Shown one piece after another: positions 25,304 through 35,099 of a stretch of DNA of 64,000 nucleotides. Within the stretch, counting starts at the first letter, position 1. Every line of letters begins with the position of its first letter. Source of the stretch: Rhizobium sp. WYCCWR10014 (GTDB lineage Bacteria; Pseudomonadota; Alphaproteobacteria; Rhizobiales; Rhizobiaceae); NCBI RefSeq assembly GCF_001657485.1, contig NZ_LXFU01000037.1:434001-498000 (forward strand), given 5' to 3'. The translations under genes and the position numbers were made by a program. The notes below the pieces were generated by a model that was given only the letters and a program-made list of their open reading frames with translations, did not search any database and was not told where the DNA came from.

Positions 25304-26407
25304 ATGACCCTCAAGACATTGACGGCGACCCTCGTCGCGTCACTCGCCTTTGCGCCGCTTGCCCATGCCGATATCACCATCGGCCTGATCGCTCCGCTGA
25401 CCGGCCCCGTCGCCGCCTATGGAGACCAGGTGAAGAACGGTGCGCAGACCGCCGTCGACGAGATCAACAAGAAAGGCGGAATTCTCGGCGAGAAGGTCGT
25501 CCTCGAACTGGCCGATGATGCCGGCGAACCGAAACAGGGCGTTTCCGCCGCCAACAAGGTCGTCGGCGACGGCATCCGCTTCGTCGTCGGCCCGGTGACA
25601 TCGGGCGTCGCCATTCCCGTTTCGGACGTGCTTGCTGAAAACGGCGTGTTGATGGTCACCCCGACCGCGACGGCCCCCGACCTGACCAAGCGCGGTCTGA
25701 CCAACGTGCTGCGCACCTGCGGCCGCGACGACCAGCAGGCCGAAGTCGCCGCCAAATATGTGCTGAAGAATTTCAAGGACAAGCGCGTCGCCATCGTCAA
25801 CGACAAAGGCGCCTACGGCAAGGGCCTCGCCGACGCCTTCAAGGCGACGCTGAACGCCGGCGGCATCACCGAAGTCGTCAATGACGCGATCACGCCTGGT
25901 GACAAGGATTTCAGCGCGCTCACCACCCGCATCAAGTCCGAGAAAGTCGACGTGGTCTATTTCGGCGGCTACCACCCGGAAGGCGGCCTACTCGCCCGCC
26001 AGCTCCATGACCTCGCCGCCAACGCGACGATCATCGGCGGCGACGGACTCTCCAACACCGAATTCTGGGCAATCGGCACGGATGCGGCAGGAGGCACGAT
26101 CTTCACCAACGCTTCGGACGCCACCAAGAGCCCGGATTCCAAAGCCGCAGCCGATGCGCTCGCCGCCAAGAACATCCCGGCCGAGGCCTTCACGCTGAAC
26201 GCCTATGCCGCCGTCGAAGTGCTGAAAGCCGGCATCGAGAAGGCCGGCAGCGCCGAGGATGCGGAAGCCGTCGCGACCGCGTTGAAGGACGGCAAGGAGA
26301 TCCCGACCGCCATCGGCAAGGTCACCTACGGCGAGACCGGCGACCTGACCTCGCAGAGCTTCTCGCTCTACAAGTGGGAAGCCGGCAAGATCGTCGCCGC
26401 CGAATAA
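25304..26407 (+). CDS. branched-chain amino acid ABC transporter, periplasmic binding protein
   Basis: The 367-residue LivJ/BraC-type protein has a signal peptide (MTLKTLTATLVASLAFAPLAHA) and a Leu/Ile/Val-binding fold: ITIGLIAPLTGPVAAYGDQVKNGAQTAVDEINKKGGILGEKV, SGVAIPVSDVLAENGVLMVTPTATAPDLT and VVYFGGYHPEGGLLARQL. AAGGAGACAGACA precedes the ATG. No permease or ATPase gene is adjacent, so it must share a transporter encoded elsewhere, as rhizobial Bra binding proteins do. Confidence 0.92.
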   Translation: MTLKTLTATLVASLAFAPLAHADITIGLIAPLTGPVAAYGDQVKNGAQTAVDEINKKGGILGEKVVLELADDAGEPKQGVSAANKVVGDGIRFVVGPVTSGVAIPVSDVLAENGVLMVTPTATAPDLTKRGLTNVLRTCGRDDQQAEVAAKYVLKNFKDKRVAIVNDKGAYGKGLADAFKATLNAGGITEVVNDAITPGDKDFSALTTRIKSEKVDVVYFGGYHPEGGLLARQLHDLAANATIIGGDGLSNTEFWAIGTDAAGGTIFTNASDATKSPDSKAAADALAAKNIPAEAFTLNAYAAVEVLKAGIEKAGSAEDAEAVATALKDGKEIPTAIGKVTYGETGDLTSQSFSLYKWEAGKIVAAE

Positions 26408-26429
26408 TCGACGGGTCCGCCGAAACAGG

Positions 26430-26460
26430 ATCGGGCGCTTTACGGCGCCCGATTTGCATT
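26430..26460 (+). terminator. rho-independent terminator after the LIV-binding protein gene
   Basis: ATCGGGCGC (26430-26438) and GCGCCCGAT (26445-26453) form a perfect 9-bp stem; the following bases TTGCATT are T-rich. Confidence 0.75.
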
Positions 26461-26480
26461 TGCGGAGGCTGAACGGCCCA

Positions 26481-26786
26481 TCAGTCGGCCGTCTTCGCAT
26501 CCTGACGCATATAGTCTTCCAGCGTAGTGGGCGTAACGAGAACCAGCGGCTGAAGATAGGTCCTGTTGGGCAGAGGCTTAGGAACTACCTCGTAGAAACG
26601 AGAAATAACACCGCGCTTAAGGCTCGCGTCCATAATGTCGCTTCCAGATGACTTCTCGAAGGTGACATCGCTAACTCTTCCGTGCTCGTCGATTGTGAAT
26701 TTGGCCCAATTCTGAGTTGTGGTTGTCGTCGCACAGCCGCTCTACAGAAAAACCGCTGCGCAGGCTGCCGAAATAATTGCTTTCAT
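26481..26786 (-). pseudogene. small lipoprotein (TonB C-terminal-like) with an in-frame TAG in the signal peptide
   Basis: A minus-strand frame of 102 codons reads MKAIISAACAAVFL, then TAG (26744-26742), then SGCATTTTQNWAKFTIDEHGR and on to a normal TGA at 26481. The residues on each side of the stop form a lipobox (L-x-SGC), so both halves were clearly one lipoprotein precursor. The mature part (FTIDEHGRVSDVTFEKSSG..., ending QDAKTAD) resembles the beta strands of a TonB C-terminal domain. No alternative start would restore export. It is either a recent nonsense pseudogene, a sequencing error or a suppressed amber codon. Confidence 0.7.
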
Positions 26787-26936
26787 ATCATGACCTTGAG
26801 TTGGAAAACGACATCTGTATTCTCGCTTCACTAGCACTGCTGCCACCGAGGCAAAAGCAGCGGGAAATACAATCCAAATGTTTCCAGCATCCGTTCGGCA
26901 CCAGCGGCAGAAAAACAATCGAAGAGGTAGCAATCC

Positions 26937-28634
26937 ATGACCACGAAGCTCGAACGTCTCATCGATCAGGGCGTTGGCCGTGTGCCGGCCGATATCGTGC
27001 TGAAGGGCGGCTGCTTCTTCGATCTCGTCACCGGCGAACTCGTCCAGTCGGACATTGCGATCGGCGCCGATCGCATCGTCGGCACCTCAGGCAATTATGA
27101 GGGCGAAACCGAGATCGATATCTCGGGCAGGATCGTCGTTCCCGGCTTCATCGACACGCATCTGCACATCGAATCTTCGCTCGTCACACCGCATGAATTC
27201 GATCGCTGCGTTCTGCCCTATGGTGTCACCACCGCCATCTGCGATCCGCACGAAATCGCCAATGTGCTCGGAACCGCCGGCATCGAATTCTTTCTCCAAT
27301 CCGCGCTGGAGACGATCATGGACATCCGTGTCCAGCTCTCCTCCTGCGTTCCGGCGACGCATCTCGAAACCTCCGGCGCCGATCTGCCGATCGAGCGCCT
27401 CCTGCCCTTCCGCCACCATCCGAAGGTCATCGGCCTTGCCGAATTCATGAATTTCCCCGGCGTGATCCACAAGGATCCCGTCTGCATGGCCAAGCTCGAC
27501 GCCTTCCAGGGCGGCCATATCGACGGTCACGCGCCACTGCTCTCAGGCAACGACCTCAACGGTTACCTCTCGGCCGGCATCCGCACCGAGCACGAATGCA
27601 CGACCGCCGGCGAAGCCTTGGAAAAGATCCGCAAGGGCATGCACATCCTCGTGCGCGAGGGTTCGGTCTCCAAGGATCTCGCGGCGCTGATACCCATTAT
27701 CACCGAGCGGCTTTCACCCTTCCTCGCGCTTTGCACCGACGACCGCAATCCGCTCGATATCGCCGAACAGGGCCATCTCGATCACATGATCCGCACGTCG
27801 ATCGCAAGCGGCGTCGAGCCCCTGGCGATCTACCGCGCCGCCTCGATTTCGGCCGCCCGCGCCTTCGGCCTCAAAGACCGTGGCCTGGTCGCGCCGGGCT
27901 GGCGCGCCGATCTGGTGGTTCTTGACAGCCTGGAAAACTGCCGTGCCGACATGGTCTTTTCCGCCGGCCGCCGCGTCACCGATGCACTGTTTTCCTCGCG
28001 CAGACCGGTTGCCCCGATCGGCCTCGACAGCGTCAAGGCCCGGCCCGTCAACGCCGCCCATTTCGGCGTGCCGGTCGCCGAGGGCGAGACGCCTGTCATC
28101 GGCGTCATGCCGGGCAAGATCATCACCGAGCATCGCCGTTATCGCCTGCCCGTCAGGGGCAATGAGACGACGGTCGATCTTGCCAACGATATCATCAAGG
28201 TCGCCGTCATCGAGCGCCACGGCAAGAATGGCAACCATGCCAATGGCTTCGTCCAAGGCTTCGGCCTGAAGAAGGGTGCGATCGCCTCGACCGTCGGCCA
28301 TGACAGCCACAATATCTGCGTGGTCGGTGTCAGCGAGGACGACATGGCGCGTGCCGCAAACCGCCTCGGCGAGATCAAGGGCGGCTTTGTCGTCGTCGAA
28401 GACGGCAAGGTCACCGGCGAAATCGCCCTGCCCATCGCCGGCCTGATGAGCCTCGAGCCCTACGAGACGGTCCGCGATACGCTCCATCATCTGCGCAAAG
28501 CCGCCTTGGCACTAGGCGCCACGCTGGAGGAACCCTTCCTCCAGCTCGCCTTCCTGCCGCTGCCGGTCATCCCGCACCTGAAAATATCCGACCGCGGCAT
28601 GGTGGACGTCGACAAGTTCGCGCTGATTGGGTGA
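26937..28634 (+). CDS. ade: adenine deaminase
   Basis: The 565-residue amidohydrolase converts adenine to hypoxanthine and ammonia. Metal-binding motifs are visible: PGFIDTHLHIESS near residue 70, VTTAICDPHEIANVLG near 100, DGHAPLLSG and LCTDDRNP. The C-terminal ALGATLEEPFLQLAFLPLPVIPHLKI is typical of the family. GAGGTAGCAATCC precedes the ATG. A spacer of only 72 bases separates it from the convergent alpha-glucosidase gene. Confidence 0.95.
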   Translation: MTTKLERLIDQGVGRVPADIVLKGGCFFDLVTGELVQSDIAIGADRIVGTSGNYEGETEIDISGRIVVPGFIDTHLHIESSLVTPHEFDRCVLPYGVTTAICDPHEIANVLGTAGIEFFLQSALETIMDIRVQLSSCVPATHLETSGADLPIERLLPFRHHPKVIGLAEFMNFPGVIHKDPVCMAKLDAFQGGHIDGHAPLLSGNDLNGYLSAGIRTEHECTTAGEALEKIRKGMHILVREGSVSKDLAALIPIITERLSPFLALCTDDRNPLDIAEQGHLDHMIRTSIASGVEPLAIYRAASISAARAFGLKDRGLVAPGWRADLVVLDSLENCRADMVFSAGRRVTDALFSSRRPVAPIGLDSVKARPVNAAHFGVPVAEGETPVIGVMPGKIITEHRRYRLPVRGNETTVDLANDIIKVAVIERHGKNGNHANGFVQGFGLKKGAIASTVGHDSHNICVVGVSEDDMARAANRLGEIKGGFVVVEDGKVTGEIALPIAGLMSLEPYETVRDTLHHLRKAALALGATLEEPFLQLAFLPLPVIPHLKISDRGMVDVDKFALIG

Positions 28635-28706
28635 TGCAATTCCAGGGCTGACTCCGCAGTGGGCCAACCTTTGGCCCTCGTCTTCATGGATATGGCAGCA
28701 CGAACA

Positions 28707-30353
28707 TCAAACGCGCGCGCAAAACCCATCGAGCGCCGCAAGCTTCACCGATCCCGCGCCCGCCACCGCCTCGAAGCCCGGCATCTCAAGCGTTTCCCCG
28801 AGCACCATGCCATCAGGCAGGCGGAATTCCGCCGGTTTGCGCGTCAGATTGAAAATGAAGAGCAGTTTTTCACCGTTCTTTTCGCGAGTGAAGGCGAGCA
28901 GATCCTGGTTGGTGCCGATGAAGGTCATGCCGCCGTTGATCAGCGCCGGGTGGCTCTTCCGGAATTCGAGCGTCCTGCGGTAGTGATGCAGCACCGAGCT
29001 CTCGCTCGCCTCCTGCGTATCTACGGAAAGCGCTGCCTGCTCGTAAGGCACCGGCAGCCAGCTCTTTTCCGCGGAGGTGAAGCCCGCATGCGCCTTGCCT
29101 GCTTCCCAGGGCATCGGCGTGCGGCATCCATCGCGGCCCTTGAAGGCCGGCCAGAAGCGGATGCCGTAGGGGTCGCGCAGGTCTTCGAAGGCCAGTTCCG
29201 CCTCGGGCAGGCCGAGTTCCTCGCCCTGGTAGAGGCAGATCGAACCGCGCAACGCCGCCAGCACCGAGATCGCCAGCTTGGCGATGACAGCCCGCTCTTC
29301 TTCCGTCTGCGCAAAGCGGCTGACATGACGCATGACGTCATGGTTGGAAAAAGCCCAGCAGACCCAGCCGTCGGTTACCGCTTTCTGGAAGGCTTCGACG
29401 CAACCACGAATATGCTCGGCGGTGAAATCCGGTCCGAGCAGATCGAATGTGTAGCACATATGCAGCTTGTCGCCGCCGCTCGTATAGGCGCCAACCGTCT
29501 TCAGCGAACGCGCCCCGTCGCCGACCTCGCCGACGGTCGTGCGGTCCTCGTACTGATCGAGCAATGCCCGGAAGCGCTTGAGGAAGTCGACATTTTCCGG
29601 CTGCGTCTTGTCGTAGAGGTGGTTCTGCATACCGTAGGGATTGCTGTCGGGCGCATCGAGGCCTGCGTCATCCTCATCAGGCTCGTGCGGAGGATTGCTT
29701 CTCAGCAGCTTGTCGCAGAAATAATAGTTGACCGTGTCCAGGCGGAAGCCGTCGACGCCGCGGTCGAGCCAGAACTTCACCGTCTCGAGAACCGCATCCT
29801 GCACGGCCTTGCTGTGGAAGTTGAGGTCCGGCTGCGAGGTCAGGAAATTGTGCTGGTAATATTGCCGGCGCACGCCATCCCATTCCCAGCCCGGCCCGCC
29901 GAAGATCGACAGCCAGTTGTTCGGCGCCGTACCATCCGGCTTCGGGTCGGCCCAGACATACCAATCCGCCTTGGGATTGGTCCGGCTCGACCGGCTCTCG
30001 ACGAACCAGGGATGCCGGTCGGAGGTGTGCGAGATCACCTGGTCGATGACGACCTTGATGCCGAGCTTGTGCGCTTCGCCCATCATCTCGTCGAAATCGG
30101 CGAGCGTGCCGAAGATCGGGTCTACGTCGCAATAGTCGGAAACGTCGTAGCCCATGTCGGCCATCGGCGACTTGAAAAAGGGCGAGAGCCAGATCGCATC
30201 GACGCCGAGGCTGGCGATATGCGGCAGCCGACGGGTGACTCCCCTGAGATCGCCGAGACCGTCGCTGTTGGTGTCCTGAAAGGAGCGCGGATAGACCTGA
30301 TAGATCACCGCACCGCGCCACCAGTCCGCACTCCCGCCTGCCTGCAATGCCAT
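28707..30353 (-). CDS. aglA: alpha-glucosidase (GH13)
   Basis: The 548-residue GH13 enzyme starts with WWRGAVIYQVYPRSFQDTNSDGLGDL and has the catalytic set in GFRLD (nucleophile Asp206), GEVGD (acid/base Glu276) and FSNHD (Asp339). It is most like rhizobial AglA alpha-glucosidase, hydrolysing sucrose, maltose or trehalose-type alpha-glucosides in the cytoplasm; oligo-1,6-glucosidase is an alternative. In Sinorhizobium aglA sits in an aglEFGAK transport operon, but no transporter genes are next to it here, so the symbol is tentative. Confidence 0.85.
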   Translation of the reverse strand: MALQAGGSADWWRGAVIYQVYPRSFQDTNSDGLGDLRGVTRRLPHIASLGVDAIWLSPFFKSPMADMGYDVSDYCDVDPIFGTLADFDEMMGEAHKLGIKVVIDQVISHTSDRHPWFVESRSSRTNPKADWYVWADPKPDGTAPNNWLSIFGGPGWEWDGVRRQYYQHNFLTSQPDLNFHSKAVQDAVLETVKFWLDRGVDGFRLDTVNYYFCDKLLRSNPPHEPDEDDAGLDAPDSNPYGMQNHLYDKTQPENVDFLKRFRALLDQYEDRTTVGEVGDGARSLKTVGAYTSGGDKLHMCYTFDLLGPDFTAEHIRGCVEAFQKAVTDGWVCWAFSNHDVMRHVSRFAQTEEERAVIAKLAISVLAALRGSICLYQGEELGLPEAELAFEDLRDPYGIRFWPAFKGRDGCRTPMPWEAGKAHAGFTSAEKSWLPVPYEQAALSVDTQEASESSVLHHYRRTLEFRKSHPALINGGMTFIGTNQDLLAFTREKNGEKLLFIFNLTRKPAEFRLPDGMVLGETLEMPGFEAVAGAGSVKLAALDGFCARV

Positions 30354-30639
30354 CGGCTACATCTCCTGCCTCGTTTGCGCTCGCCACACTAAAGCGGACG
30401 AAACAAAAGACAACCATGTGAAGCGGTTATGAAGGCGTTGCGAAAGGCCGCGACGCATCGTCGCGATATGACAAGGGGGAGACGTATATAGGCTTGTCCA
30501 CAACCCGTTTCCATCCTCCGCATTTGGGGTTGCAACGCAAAGCCTTTGCGATAATGTGCGCGCTGACCTGCACGTAAGAGGTCAAACACCGGGAACAAAT
30601 GTCTAATAAAGGCGAAAAGCCTAGAAAGGTGGACCCACC

Positions 30640-32220
30640 ATGAACCATTCCGCGAAAAAATTTCTCGCCTCTGCAATGCTTGGCACATTGCTGGCGTTTT
30701 CGGCCCATGCGGCCACGCTCAACATTCACAATGGTGGCGACCCGCAGTCGCTGGATCCGCAGAAGCTTTCCGGCGACTGGGAAAACCGTATCGCCGGTGA
30801 CATTTTCGAAGGCCTTGTCACCGAGGACGCCAAGGATAATCCGATCCCCGGCCAGGCTGAAAGCTGGACGATTTCGCCTGACGGCAAAGTCTACACCTTC
30901 AAGCTTCGCGACGGCATCAAGTGGTCCGATGGCCAGCCGGTAACGGCAGGAGACTTCGTCTTCGCCTTCCAGCGCCTCGTCGACCCGAAGAATGCCGCCG
31001 ATTATGCCTACCTGCAGTTCACCATCAAGAATGCCGAAAAGATCAACAAGGGCGAGATCACCGATCTCAACCAGCTCGGCGTCAAGGCGATCGACGACAA
31101 GACGCTCGAAATCACCCTCGAAAACTCCACTCCCTATTTCCTCAATGCTCTGATGCATTACACAGCCTATCCGCTGCCGAAGCATGTCGTCGAGGCGAAG
31201 GGGCAGGATTGGGTCAAGATCGGCAACATCGTCACCAACGGCCCTTACAAGCCGGTCGAATGGGTTCCGGGCTCGCATGTCACCACCGTCAAGAACGACC
31301 AGTGGTACGACACCAAGGACCTGAAGATTGACGGCGCAAAGTTCTTCGTGCTTGAGGATCAGGAAGCCGCGCTGAAGCGCTACCGCGCCGGCGAGTTCGA
31401 CATCCTCACCGACTTCCCGACCGACCAGTACGAGTGGATGAAGAAGAACCTGCCGGGCCAGGCGCATGTCGCCCCCTTCTCCGGCCTCTACTATTACGTC
31501 GTCAATTCGCAGAAGCCGCCCTTCAGCGACAAGCGTGTCCGCCAGGCTCTCTCCATGGCGATCAACCGCGAAGTAATCGGCCCGCAGATCCTCGGAACCG
31601 GCGAACTGCCGGCCTATTCCTGGGTGCCGCCGGGCACGGCAAATTACGGCGAACCGGCCTATGTCACCTGGAAGGACCTGCCCTATGGCGAGAAGGTCGC
31701 AGAAGCCAAGAAGCTGCTGACCGAAGCCGGTTTCGGCCCTGACAAGCCGCTGCACGCCGTGCTCAGCTACAACACCAACGACAACCACAAGCGCATCGCC
31801 GTCGCGATCGCTTCCATGTGGAAGCCGCTCGGCGTCGATGTCGAGCTCGTCAATGCCGAAACCAAGGTGCATTACGACCAGATGCAGCGTGGCCAGGTCG
31901 AAATCGGCCGCGCCGGCTGGCTCGCCGACTACAACGACCCTGATAATTTCCTGAACCTGCTCGTCACCGGCGTCCAGATGAACTACGGTCGCTGGTCCAA
32001 TCCCGAGTACGACAAGATGATCAAGGAAGGCAACGCCGAGACGGATCTCACCAAGCGTGCCGCTATCTTCAAGAAGGCCGAGCAGTTGGCGCTCGATGAA
32101 TCCGCCGCTCTGCCGATCTACTACTATGTCTCGAAGAATGTCGTTTCGCCGAAGATCGAAGGCTTCGTCGACAACATCCAAGACATCCACCGCACCCGCT
32201 GGCTGTCGATGAAAGAGTAA
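30640..32220 (+). CDS. oppA: oligopeptide ABC transporter, periplasmic binding protein
   Basis: The 526-residue family 5 binding protein has a signal peptide (to about residue 24, ...LAFSAHAAT) and motifs IAGDIFEGLVTED, LRDGIKWSDGQPVTAGDFVFAFQRLVDP, VRQALSMAINRE and PIYYYVSKNVVSPKI. It matches OppA rather than DppA in length and in GDPQSLDPQKLSGDWE. A GAAAGGTGG motif precedes the ATG. It heads oppABCDF. Confidence 0.93.
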   Translation: MNHSAKKFLASAMLGTLLAFSAHAATLNIHNGGDPQSLDPQKLSGDWENRIAGDIFEGLVTEDAKDNPIPGQAESWTISPDGKVYTFKLRDGIKWSDGQPVTAGDFVFAFQRLVDPKNAADYAYLQFTIKNAEKINKGEITDLNQLGVKAIDDKTLEITLENSTPYFLNALMHYTAYPLPKHVVEAKGQDWVKIGNIVTNGPYKPVEWVPGSHVTTVKNDQWYDTKDLKIDGAKFFVLEDQEAALKRYRAGEFDILTDFPTDQYEWMKKNLPGQAHVAPFSGLYYYVVNSQKPPFSDKRVRQALSMAINREVIGPQILGTGELPAYSWVPPGTANYGEPAYVTWKDLPYGEKVAEAKKLLTEAGFGPDKPLHAVLSYNTNDNHKRIAVAIASMWKPLGVDVELVNAETKVHYDQMQRGQVEIGRAGWLADYNDPDNFLNLLVTGVQMNYGRWSNPEYDKMIKEGNAETDLTKRAAIFKKAEQLALDESAALPIYYYVSKNVVSPKIEGFVDNIQDIHRTRWLSMKE

Positions 32221-32228
32221 GGGAAAAC

Positions 32229-32257
32229 GGTCCTTTCCGCGCTTTGCGGAAAGGACC
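32229..32257 (+). other. oppA-oppB intergenic hairpin (mRNA stabiliser or attenuator)
   Basis: GGTCCTTTCCGC and GCGGAAAGGACC form a perfect 12-bp stem with a GCTTT loop, 9 bases after the oppA stop. There is no T tract, so protection of the oppA message from 3' decay is more likely than termination. Confidence 0.75.
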
Positions 32258-32268
32258 GGCCCACGACC

Positions 32269-33192
32269 ATGATCAAATACGCACTCCGTCGCCTGCTATC
32301 GACGATCCCCGTTCTGTGGATCGCCGTCACAGCCTGCTTTTTTGTTTTGCGCCTTGCCCCCGGCGGCCCTTTCGATGGCGAAAGGCCATTGCCGCCGGTG
32401 ATCCTGAAAAACCTTGCGATCCACTACAATCTCGACAAGCCGCTCATTCAGCAGTACCTGATCTATGTCGGCGACCTGCTCCGGGGCGATCTCGGCCCCT
32501 CCTTCGCGAGTGAGGATTTCACCGTCGCCCAGCAGATCATGATCGGTCTGCCCTACACCTTCACCATCGGTACGGCTGCCTTCCTGATTGCCATCATTGT
32601 CGGCGTGGCGGTCGGCTGTCTTGGGGCGCTCTATCAGAACAAGGCACCGGATTATATTCTCGGCGCCCTCATCCTGATAGGCGTCGTGCTGCCGAACTTC
32701 CTGATTGCGCCCATCCTGCAGCTCGTCTTCGGCATCCATCTCGCGTGGTTCCCGGTCGGCGGCTGGGGCGACGGCTCGATCAAATACCTCATCCTGCCGA
32801 TCGTCGTGCTGGCCCTGCCGCATGCCGGCCGTATCTCGCGCATCACGCGCGGTTCGATGATCGAGGTAATGAACCAGAACTTCATCCGCACCGCCAAGGC
32901 CAAGGGCATCGGCCCGAGGCTGACCGTGATGCGCCATGCGCTGAAGCCCGCGCTGATGCCTGTGGTCTCCTATCTCGGACCGGCTGCAAGTTACCTTCTC
33001 ACCGGCTCGCTGGTTGTCGAGAGCATCTTCGGATTGCCCGGCATCGGCCGCTATTTCGTCAACGCAGCACTGAACCGCGATTACGGCATGGTTCTCGGCA
33101 CGGTCATCTTCTACATGGTGCTCATCGTGTTCCTGAATCTTCTCGTCGATATCGCCTATGCGTGGCTCGATCCGAAAGTGAGAAACCGATGA
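32269..33192 (+). CDS. oppB: oligopeptide ABC transporter, permease
   Basis: The 307-residue permease has an N-terminal membrane helix (RLLSTIPVLWIAVTACFFVLRLAPGGPFDGERPLPP) typical of OppB, several further membrane segments and the ATPase-contact loop region NFIRTAKAKGIGPRLTVMRHALKPALMPV. Its stop overlaps oppC by four bases (ATGA). Confidence 0.93.
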   Translation: MIKYALRRLLSTIPVLWIAVTACFFVLRLAPGGPFDGERPLPPVILKNLAIHYNLDKPLIQQYLIYVGDLLRGDLGPSFASEDFTVAQQIMIGLPYTFTIGTAAFLIAIIVGVAVGCLGALYQNKAPDYILGALILIGVVLPNFLIAPILQLVFGIHLAWFPVGGWGDGSIKYLILPIVVLALPHAGRISRITRGSMIEVMNQNFIRTAKAKGIGPRLTVMRHALKPALMPVVSYLGPAASYLLTGSLVVESIFGLPGIGRYFVNAALNRDYGMVLGTVIFYMVLIVFLNLLVDIAYAWLDPKVRNR

Positions 33193-34106
33193 TCCTCAAC
33201 CCCGCAAAACGCGAGCTGCTTGCCCAGGAGCTGCTGGAGGCGGAGGGCCTTGCGCCCGAAAGCCGCTCGCTCACCAAGGATGCCTTGCGCCGCCTCGGGC
33301 GAAACAAGGCAGCCGTTCTGTCGATCGTCGTCCTGACGGTTCTGATCCTCGCCGCCTTCATCGGCCCGTGGTTCATTCCCTTCAACTATGAGGATCCGGA
33401 TTGGGCGGCCTTCCGCATACCGCCCTCGATCGAAACCGGCCATTATTTCGGCACCGACCCGAACGGTCGCGACCTCCTCGCCCGCGTCCTTTACGGCACC
33501 CGCGTCTCGCTTGCCGTGGCGCTGACGGCGACCGTCGTCTCCGTCTTCATCGGCGTGCTCTACGGTGCGGTATCGGGATATATCGGCGGCAGGCTCGATG
33601 CGATCATGATGCGCTTCGTCGATATCATGTATGCGCTTCCCTATATCCTCTTCGTCATCCTGCTGATGGTGATCTTCGGCCGCAACGTCTATCTGCTCTT
33701 TGCCGCGATCGGCGCGCTGGAGTGGCTGACTATGGCCCGCATCGTGCGTGGCCAGACGCTGTCGATCAAGCATCGCGAATTCATCGAAGCGGCGCGTGCA
33801 TCCGGGCAGCGGCCGTTCAAGATCATCATCAAGCACATCATTCCGAACCTCGTCGGCCCGGTGGTCATCTTCGCGGCACTAACCGTGCCTGAGATCATCG
33901 CCACCGAAAGCTTCCTTTCCTATCTCGGCTTCGGCGTGCAGGAACCGCTGACTTCGCTCGGCACTCTGATCGCCGAGGGGACCGATGCCATGGAAAGCAT
34001 GCCTTGGCTGCTGGTCTTCCCGGCAAGCTTCCTCGTGGCCCTGCTGCTCAGCCTGCTCTTCATCGGCGACGGCCTGCGCGACGCGTTCGACCCGAAGGAT
34101 CGTTAA
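33189..34106 (+). CDS. oppC: oligopeptide ABC transporter, permease
   Basis: The 305-residue permease has an OppC N-terminal extension, a membrane segment at about 42-63 (AAVLSIVVLTVLILAAFIGPW), HYFGTDPNGRDLLARVLYGTRVSL and the loop EFIEAARASGQRPFKIIIKHIIPNLVGPV. It starts inside the oppB stop and is followed immediately by oppD (TAAATG). Confidence 0.93.
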   Translation: MILNPAKRELLAQELLEAEGLAPESRSLTKDALRRLGRNKAAVLSIVVLTVLILAAFIGPWFIPFNYEDPDWAAFRIPPSIETGHYFGTDPNGRDLLARVLYGTRVSLAVALTATVVSVFIGVLYGAVSGYIGGRLDAIMMRFVDIMYALPYILFVILLMVIFGRNVYLLFAAIGALEWLTMARIVRGQTLSIKHREFIEAARASGQRPFKIIIKHIIPNLVGPVVIFAALTVPEIIATESFLSYLGFGVQEPLTSLGTLIAEGTDAMESMPWLLVFPASFLVALLLSLLFIGDGLRDAFDPKDR

Positions 34107-35099
34107 ATGACGGATACCCTCCTCGAACTCAAAGACTACTCGATCACCTTCAAGACGCCTGATGGAGAGGTGAAGGCAGTCTCGAACATGAACCTGACGG
34201 TCAAGCGCGGCGAGCGCATCGCCATCGTCGGCGAATCCGGCTCCGGCAAGAGCCAGACCTTCCTCGGCATCATGGGCCTGCTCGCCAAGAACGGCAAAAC
34301 GACGGGACAGGCGCTGCTCGAGGGCAAGGACGTGCTGGCGCTGAAACCGCGCGAACTCGACCAGATCCGCGGCAAGGACATGGCGATGGTTTTCCAGGAC
34401 CCGATGACCGCCCTGAACCCGTCGCTGAAGATTTCCCGGCAGCTGACGGAACAGCTCGAAGTGCACGGCGGCCTGACGGCGCACGCCGCATCCGCCGCCG
34501 CACTCGACATGCTGAAACGCGTCGGCATCCCCGACCCGACACGGCGCTTTCACCTCTACCCGCATGAGCTCTCCGGCGGCATGCGCCAGCGCATCGTCAT
34601 CGCCATGGCGCTGCTCACGAGGCCGAAACTTCTGATCGCCGACGAACCGACGACGGCACTCGACGTCACCATCCAGGCGCAGATCCTCGATCTCTTCAAC
34701 GACCTGACGGCGGAGATGAACACGGCGCTGATCATGATCACCCACGATCTCGGCGTCGTTGCCGGCCTCGCCGACCGCGTCGCCGTCATGTATGCCGGCC
34801 GCATCGTCGAGGAGGCGCCCGTCGACGAACTCTTCGACAACCCGGCCCATCCCTATACCGCAGCACTGCATGCCTCGATCCCGCGCCCGGACCAGGATGT
34901 CGACGACCTCGTCGTCATCCCCGGGCGTCCGCCGAACCTGAAGCACCTGCCGAAGGGCTGCAATTTTTCGCCGCGCTGTTCGCAGGTCCAGGACGATTGC
35001 ATCGACCGCCCCCCGCCGCTCGAAACCCTCGCGCCGCACCATTGCGCCGCATGCTACCACCCCTTCCCGCGTCGCGAGGAGCTGCTGAATCATGGCTGA
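34107..35099 (+). CDS. oppD: oligopeptide ABC transporter, ATP-binding protein
   Basis: The 330-residue ATPase has Walker A GESGSGKSQT near residue 38, signature LSGGMRQRIVIAMAL, Walker B LLIADEPTTALDVTIQAQIL and the C-terminal oligopeptide/dipeptide domain with the cysteine pattern KGCNFSPRC...DC...HHCAAC that usually binds an iron-sulphur cluster. It overlaps oppF by eight bases. Confidence 0.93.
   Translation: MTDTLLELKDYSITFKTPDGEVKAVSNMNLTVKRGERIAIVGESGSGKSQTFLGIMGLLAKNGKTTGQALLEGKDVLALKPRELDQIRGKDMAMVFQDPMTALNPSLKISRQLTEQLEVHGGLTAHAASAAALDMLKRVGIPDPTRRFHLYPHELSGGMRQRIVIAMALLTRPKLLIADEPTTALDVTIQAQILDLFNDLTAEMNTALIMITHDLGVVAGLADRVAVMYAGRIVEEAPVDELFDNPAHPYTAALHASIPRPDQDVDDLVVIPGRPPNLKHLPKGCNFSPRCSQVQDDCIDRPPPLETLAPHHCAACYHPFPRREELLNHG

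Noticed and set aside
26742..26933. 63-codon minus-strand frame ending in AACAAVFL
   Set aside because: Only its last 15 codons are meaningful: they are the signal peptide of the lipoprotein gene that starts at 26786.
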